DNA of 48,433 nt from Pseudonocardia nigra (GTDB lineage: Bacteria; Actinomycetota; Actinomycetes; Mycobacteriales; Pseudonocardiaceae): positions 1 to 48,433 of the forward strand of contig NZ_JAHKRK010000037.1 of assembly GCF_019396355.1 (NCBI RefSeq), written 5' to 3'. Position 1 is the first letter of the stretch. Every line of letters begins with the position of its first letter. The position numbers and the translations under genes are program-made. Positions 44,787-48,433 of the stretch are shown one piece after another. The notes beneath the pieces are model-generated. The model ran no database searches. It was given only the letters and a program-made list of their open reading frames with translations, and was not told the DNA's origin.

Positions 44787-45587
44787 GTGCAAACGTTCCG
44801 CTACGACGACCCCGTCGTCGCACGATTCCCGACGATCCACACCGCGCTCGTCCACGCGACCGGCCTCCGCAACGGACCGAGCGCGCCGGACCTACAGCAG
44901 GCGTACGGTGCCGAACAGCGCATCGCCGCGGACCGGCTGGTGGCGACGCCCGTGGCGCAGATGCCGTCGATCGCGGCGTGGCGGCGGGTCTTCGCCGGTT
45001 TCGGGGCCCGCCCCACGCAGTACCGCAGCGCCGCCGAGGCGCTGCTGCGCAGGGTGGCCCGGCACGGGGACATCCCGTCGATCAACACACTGGTGGATCT
45101 GGGCAACCTCGTGAGCATCCGGCACGCCCTGCCCGTGGCGGTGCTCGACCTCGCCGGTGTCGCCGGCCCGATCACCGTGCGGTTCGCGACCGGCTCCGAA
45201 CGGTTCACCGACCTCGGCGCAGCCGACAGCGTGGCCCCGGAGCCGGGCGAGGTCGTGTTCGCCGACCGCGACGACGTGGTGTGCGCGCGCCGTTGGTGCT
45301 GGCGTCAGAGCGCGCAGAGCGCGACCGGCCCGGCCACGGTGGAGGCCCTCGTGGTGATCGAGGGCCACCACCAGACCGCGGACCGGGACGTCTCCGACGC
45401 GCTCGCCGACGTCGTGGCGCTGCTGGCGACGTTCCAGCCCGCCGCCCGGGTGGCCACGTACCGGCTGTCGGCGGCCGCGCCGGCCTCCGGGGCCCCGGGG
45501 CGACCTGCTGACCGCTACCGCAGCAGCAGCGCGTCGAGCCGGCGCGCGGCCAGCGTGACCCCGAACGCGATCATCACGAGGAAGTAG
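44787..45587 (+). CDS. B3/B4-domain protein (tRNA-synthetase-like editing fold)
   Basis: A 266-residue protein of the B3/B4 family, which resembles the editing domain of phenylalanyl-tRNA synthetase beta subunit: YRSAAEALLRR near residue 88, LVDLGNLVSIRHALPVAVLDL (about 106-126), and EVVFADRDDVVCARRWCWRQ. Free-standing members may hydrolyse mischarged tRNA or bind amino acids. GTG start. Divergent from the MocR regulator. Its last 73 bp overlap the end of the convergent ABC permease gene, and the last 30 residues are Ser/Ala/Arg-rich, so its C-terminus may be an extension of low significance. Confidence 0.88.
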   Translation: MQTFRYDDPVVARFPTIHTALVHATGLRNGPSAPDLQQAYGAEQRIAADRLVATPVAQMPSIAAWRRVFAGFGARPTQYRSAAEALLRRVARHGDIPSINTLVDLGNLVSIRHALPVAVLDLAGVAGPITVRFATGSERFTDLGAADSVAPEPGEVVFADRDDVVCARRWCWRQSAQSATGPATVEALVVIEGHHQTADRDVSDALADVVALLATFQPAARVATYRLSAAAPASGAPGRPADRYRSSSASSRRAASVTPNAIITRK

Positions 45588-46348
45588 CCGAGGTGGCCGA
45601 GCATCCCGACGTGCACCGCGCCCGTGGTGAGCCCGCGCATCAGTTCCACGGCGTGGTAGAGCGGCAGGCACTCGACCACGATCTGCAGCCACCGCGGGTA
45701 GACCGACAGCGGGTAGAACGTGGTGGAGAACAGGAACATCGGCAGGATCACCAGCGTGACGAGGTCGAAGTCCTGCCACGACCGCATGAAGGAGGTGGCG
45801 GCCATTCCGACCGCGGCGAACGCGAACGCCACCACCAGCGCGGCGGGGAGCGCGAGCAGCGCCCACGGTGACATGAGCAGCCCGAAGCCGGCCATCACCG
45901 ACAGGAACCCGAGCGCGTAGAGCCCACCCCGGATCAGGGCCCAGCCGATCTCCCCGAGCGCGATGTCGACCGGTCCGAGCGGAGTGGCCAGCATCGCGTC
46001 GTAGAGCTTTCCGTACTTGAGCTTGAAGAAGACGTTGAACGTGGAGTCGAACACCGCGCCGTTCATGGCCGAGGCCGCCAACAGCCCGGGCGCGATGAAC
46101 GCCGCGTAGCTGATCGGGGTGCCGTCGGGGCCGGGCAGCGCCCCGACCATCGAGCCGAGCCCCTGCCCCATCGCGACCAGGTAGAACACCGGCTCGAAGA
46201 ACCCCGAGACGAACGCGAGCCAGGCCCGCCGGGACGCGGTGGCCGACCGCAGCAGCAGGGCATGCGACCGCCCGGCGTAGCTGCCGGCCGGCAGCAGCCG
46301 CAGCAGCGCGGGCGGGGACGGGACCGTGGGGCGGACCTCGGTGCTCAC
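45515..46348 (-). CDS. ABC exporter permease (ABC-2 type), second
   Basis: A 277-residue membrane protein with six helices of the ABC2_membrane type, with KYGKLYDAMLATPLGPVDIALGE as the coupling region near residue 110, as in NodJ/DrrB-type exporters. GTG start overlaps the stop of the upstream permease by 4 bp. Similar in layout to the first permease, so the two may form a heterodimer energised by the ATPase. Substrate unknown. Confidence 0.9.
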   Translation of the reverse strand: MSTEVRPTVPSPPALLRLLPAGSYAGRSHALLLRSATASRRAWLAFVSGFFEPVFYLVAMGQGLGSMVGALPGPDGTPISYAAFIAPGLLAASAMNGAVFDSTFNVFFKLKYGKLYDAMLATPLGPVDIALGEIGWALIRGGLYALGFLSVMAGFGLLMSPWALLALPAALVVAFAFAAVGMAATSFMRSWQDFDLVTLVILPMFLFSTTFYPLSVYPRWLQIVVECLPLYHAVELMRGLTTGAVHVGMLGHLGYFLVMIAFGVTLAARRLDALLLR

Positions 46349-47175
46349 TGCGCCAACCTCCGCGCGAAGAACCGGGTGGACAGCGCGACGCCGGCCGCGA
46401 GCAGCACCAGCAGGTAGGCCAGGTGCCCCAGCGCGGCGAGCGGCACCCACCGGTCGAGGGCCGCGGCGCGGGCGAGCTCGGTGCCGTGCCACAGCGGCGA
46501 GATCCATGCGGCGGGCTGCACCCACTCCGGCAGCCGGTCGACGGGGAAGAACGTGCCCGAGAACAGCGTCATCGGGATGACGACGAATCGGAACAGCGCG
46601 TTGAACGCCGGCCCCTCGTTGTCGACGGTGGCCGCGAACGCGGTGACCAGCGCCGCGACCGCCGCTCCGGTGAGCACCGCCGCCAGCAGCGACACTACGA
46701 TCCCGGGGCTCGCGACACCCCCGACGGCCGCGATCACGGCGATGTAGACCGCACCGCACCCGGCCGTCTTGCACGCGACCCAGCCCAGATGGCCGATCGC
46801 CACCTGGGCGGGCGAGATCGGGCCCGCGGTCATCGCGTGGTAGATCCGCTGCCACTTGAACCCGGACAGCACGGGGTAGGTGGACTCGAACGCACCGCTC
46901 TGCACGGCCGACACGGCCAGCAGCGCGGGCGCCAGCCACACGAGGTACTCGGCGCCGCCGGTGGCCGCCGCCGCGCTGCCGTTGCGCTCGACCAGCGTGC
47001 CGAAACCGACGCCGAACGCCAGCAGGAACAGCAGTGGCTGCAGCACCGACGAGACGACGGTGGCCCGCCAGTTGCGCCGGTACCACGTCCAGAAGTGCTC
47101 GACGACGAGCAGCACACCCCGCCATGCGCCGGGCGCCCGCCCGGTGGACCGCGGAAACTCTCCGGTGACCGCCAT
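46345..47175 (-). CDS. ABC exporter permease (ABC-2 type), first
   Basis: A 276-residue protein with six hydrophobic helices and FKWQRIYHAMTAGPISPAQVA, the ABC2 coupling region. The helical core starts after a soluble N-terminus RRNWRATVVSSVLQPLLFLL. The ATG overlaps the ATPase stop (ATGA). The pair of unlike permeases plus one ATPase is the NodIJ/Drr layout of drug or polysaccharide exporters. Confidence 0.9.
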   Translation of the reverse strand: MAVTGEFPRSTGRAPGAWRGVLLVVEHFWTWYRRNWRATVVSSVLQPLLFLLAFGVGFGTLVERNGSAAAATGGAEYLVWLAPALLAVSAVQSGAFESTYPVLSGFKWQRIYHAMTAGPISPAQVAIGHLGWVACKTAGCGAVYIAVIAAVGGVASPGIVVSLLAAVLTGAAVAALVTAFAATVDNEGPAFNALFRFVVIPMTLFSGTFFPVDRLPEWVQPAAWISPLWHGTELARAAALDRWVPLAALGHLAYLLVLLAAGVALSTRFFARRLAQ

Positions 47176-48098
47176 CAGTCCACCAACGTCCGGCCGGTGA
47201 GCCGGAGGAACACGTCCTCCAGTGACGAGCGGCGCACCAGCGCCGACAGCGGGTGGTGGCCGGCCCTGGCCACCTCACCCTGGGTGTGCTCGCCGTCGGC
47301 GGTGTAGAGCAGCAGCCGGTCGGGCAGCTCCTCCACGCGCTCGGCCACGGCGGCCAGCGCCTCGGCGCTCGGGCGGCGCTGCGGATCGAAGCGCAGCTCC
47401 AGCACCTCTCGCGTGGAATACCGCTCGATCAGCTCGGCCGGCGAGCCCTCCGCCACGATCAGCCCGCCGTCCATGACGACGAGCCGGTCGCACAGCTGCT
47501 CCGCCTCGTCCATGTAGTGGGTGGTGATGATCTGGGTGACGCCCTCGCGTTTGAGCCGGTAGAGCCGCTCCCACAGCAGGTGGCGCGCCTGGGGGTCGAG
47601 CCCCGTGGTGGGCTCGTCGAGCAGCAGCAGCTCGGGCTCGTTGACCAGCGCGCGGGCGATGGTGAGCCGCCGCTTCATCCCGCCCGACAGCGGTTCGACC
47701 GGGTCGTCGGCCCGCTCGGTGAGCTGCGCGAACTCGAGCAGCTCGGTGGCCTTGGCCCGCACGTGCCCGCGCGACAGCCCGAAGTAGCGCCCGTAGATCT
47801 GCAGGTTCTGCCGGACCGTGAGCTCGACATCGAGGTTGTCGAGCTGCGGCACCACGCCGATGCGGGCCCGGATCCGCGGCCCGTCGGAGTCCGGATCCAT
47901 CCCCAGCACCTGCAGTGAGCCGTCGCTGCGCGGCGAGACGCAGGCGATCATCCGCATCGTGGACGACTTGCCGGCCCCGTTGGGGCCCAGGAAGCCGAAC
48001 ACCTCGCCGCGCGCGACGTCGACGTCGATGCCGCGCACGGCCTCGAAGTGCCCGAACCGCTTGCGCAGCCCGCGGGCCTGAACGAGTCCATCCCCCAT
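47175..48098 (-). CDS. ABC transporter ATPase (DrrA/NodI type)
   Basis: A 307-residue ATPase: Walker A GPNGAGKSS (38-46), Q-loop VVPQLDN, signature LSGGMKRRL, Walker B LLLLDEPTTGLD and H-loop TTHYMDEAEQL. The C-terminal 70 residues form the extension typical of drug-exporter ATPases (DrrA-like). The ATG at 48098 (GDGLVQARGLRKRF) is the chosen start; longer frames have no support. It is followed by both permeases with overlapping codons, so one operon. Which compound is exported cannot be told. Confidence 0.93.
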   Translation of the reverse strand: MGDGLVQARGLRKRFGHFEAVRGIDVDVARGEVFGFLGPNGAGKSSTMRMIACVSPRSDGSLQVLGMDPDSDGPRIRARIGVVPQLDNLDVELTVRQNLQIYGRYFGLSRGHVRAKATELLEFAQLTERADDPVEPLSGGMKRRLTIARALVNEPELLLLDEPTTGLDPQARHLLWERLYRLKREGVTQIITTHYMDEAEQLCDRLVVMDGGLIVAEGSPAELIERYSTREVLELRFDPQRRPSAEALAAVAERVEELPDRLLLYTADGEHTQGEVARAGHHPLSALVRRSSLEDVFLRLTGRTLVD

Positions 48099-48177
48099 GG
48101 GAAGAACGGTAACGGGGACCACCGACAGAACGCGTGGACATTGCGGACCGCCCGCCGGCCGCCTCCGCCCCCGAACC

Positions 48178-48228
48178 GCAGCAAGGTGGCGTTCCTGTGA
48201 CAACACCGCAGCAAAGCCACCTTGCTGC
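48178..48228. repeat. Dispersed hairpin repeat, family GCAGCAAAGCCAC (copy 3)
   Basis: GCAGCAAGGTGGC (48178-48190) pairs perfectly with GCCACCTTGCTGC (48216-48228). A second GCAGCAAAGCCACC lies within the right half, so copy 3 seems to be a compound of two half repeats. It lies between the ABC operon and the IS630-type element. Confidence 0.8.
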
Positions 48229-48253
48229 ACCCGTGGGAGGCGTTGCGCAGGAG

Positions 48254-48306
48254 CTAGTGTTGCGTGTCGTAAGTGACTTTACGATGGCTGGTTGAGACAA
48301 TGCCGC
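48254..48306 (+). mobile_element. Probable left end of an IS630-type element
   Basis: A CTAG at 48254-48257 is a typical target for IS630 members, which insert at TA. It is followed by a short palindrome TCGTAA-GTGACT-TTACGA (48267-48284), likely part of the terminal inverted repeat or the transposase-binding site, and then the transposase gene. The other end is outside the window. Confidence 0.5.
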
Positions 48307-48433
48307 ATGCCGACTGCTGCTCGCCTGGAGGTCCGGGGCAAAGACAAGTCGACGCTGCGTTCCTGGGTGCGGGCTTCGGGCATCCGGGCCGGGCTGGCGC
48401 AGCGGGCGCGGATCGTGCTGCTGGCCGGCGAAG
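48307..48433 (+). CDS. IS630 family transposase, N-terminal part (runs off window)
   Basis: From the ATG at 48307 the frame is open to the window edge (42 codons). It reads LRSWVRASGIRAGLAQRARI and VLLAGE, the first helix-turn-helix of IS630-type transposases. The DDE domain lies beyond the window. The gene may be intact. Confidence 0.85.
   Translation, partial: MPTAARLEVRGKDKSTLRSWVRASGIRAGLAQRARIVLLAGE

Noticed and set aside
1..48433. CRISPR arrays or cas genes
   Set aside because: No regularly spaced short repeats with unique spacers and no cas-like proteins were seen; the tandem repeats have units of 262-270 bp.

Overview
The window is very GC-rich and strongly third-position biased. 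Its core genes follow the actinobacterial order known from mycobacteria: comEC-comEA-degV-octT-gpgP-rsfS-nadD, and the two radical-SAM family genes-rne-rplU-rpmA-obgE-proB. Together with the many small accessory genes this suggests a Pseudonocardia-like member of the Pseudonocardiaceae; the genus is an inference.

Layout. (1) Positions 1-8.8 kb are an accessory island on the minus strand. It starts inside a transposase, whose insertion has cut off the 3' end of a type I restriction specificity gene (hsdS). hsdR lies upstream of hsdS; hsdM is absent from the window. Next comes a two-gene unit: a CHAT-domain (caspase-like) protease and, 41 bp downstream, a 248-residue protein whose predicted layout matches bacterial gasdermins. 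This is read as a cell-suicide anti-phage system beside a restriction system, i.e. a small defence island. The island ends at 3-bp to 10-bp scale repeats, a 42-nt 3' half of a tRNA-Pro(GGG) gene and a comEC gene broken after its codon 260, so a site-specific integration or deletion has taken place there.

(2) 8.8-17 kb is chromosomal backbone on the minus strand (comEC', comEA, degV, octT, gpgP, rsfS, nadD). It is interrupted by a 1-kb block of tandem palindromic repeats and by a plus-strand STAS/anti-sigma-kinase pair with a convergent methyltransferase. (3) 17-25.5 kb holds TetR, SPW membrane protein, AlkB-like, secreted M28 aminopeptidase, VWA/MoxR pair and a RecQ-phosphoribosyltransferase fusion. 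(4) 25.5-26.5 kb holds two decayed genes. (5) 26.5-40.3 kb holds a PCMT-like methyltransferase, proB-obgE-rpmA-rplU-rne, the radical-SAM partner genes and dapA; between the two radical-SAM genes sits a patch of pseudogenes and palindromic repeats. (6) 40.3-48.1 kb holds a broken hydrolase, GDPD, a TspO-like membrane protein, a divergent MocR/B3-B4 pair and a three-gene ABC exporter. (7) The window ends inside an IS630-type transposase.

Two families of dispersed intergenic hairpins recur in the window: one built on GATCGCCGCGAG and one on GCAGCAAAGCCAC. The candidate of greatest interest is the gasdermin-like/CHAT-protease pair at 5.2-8.0 kb.
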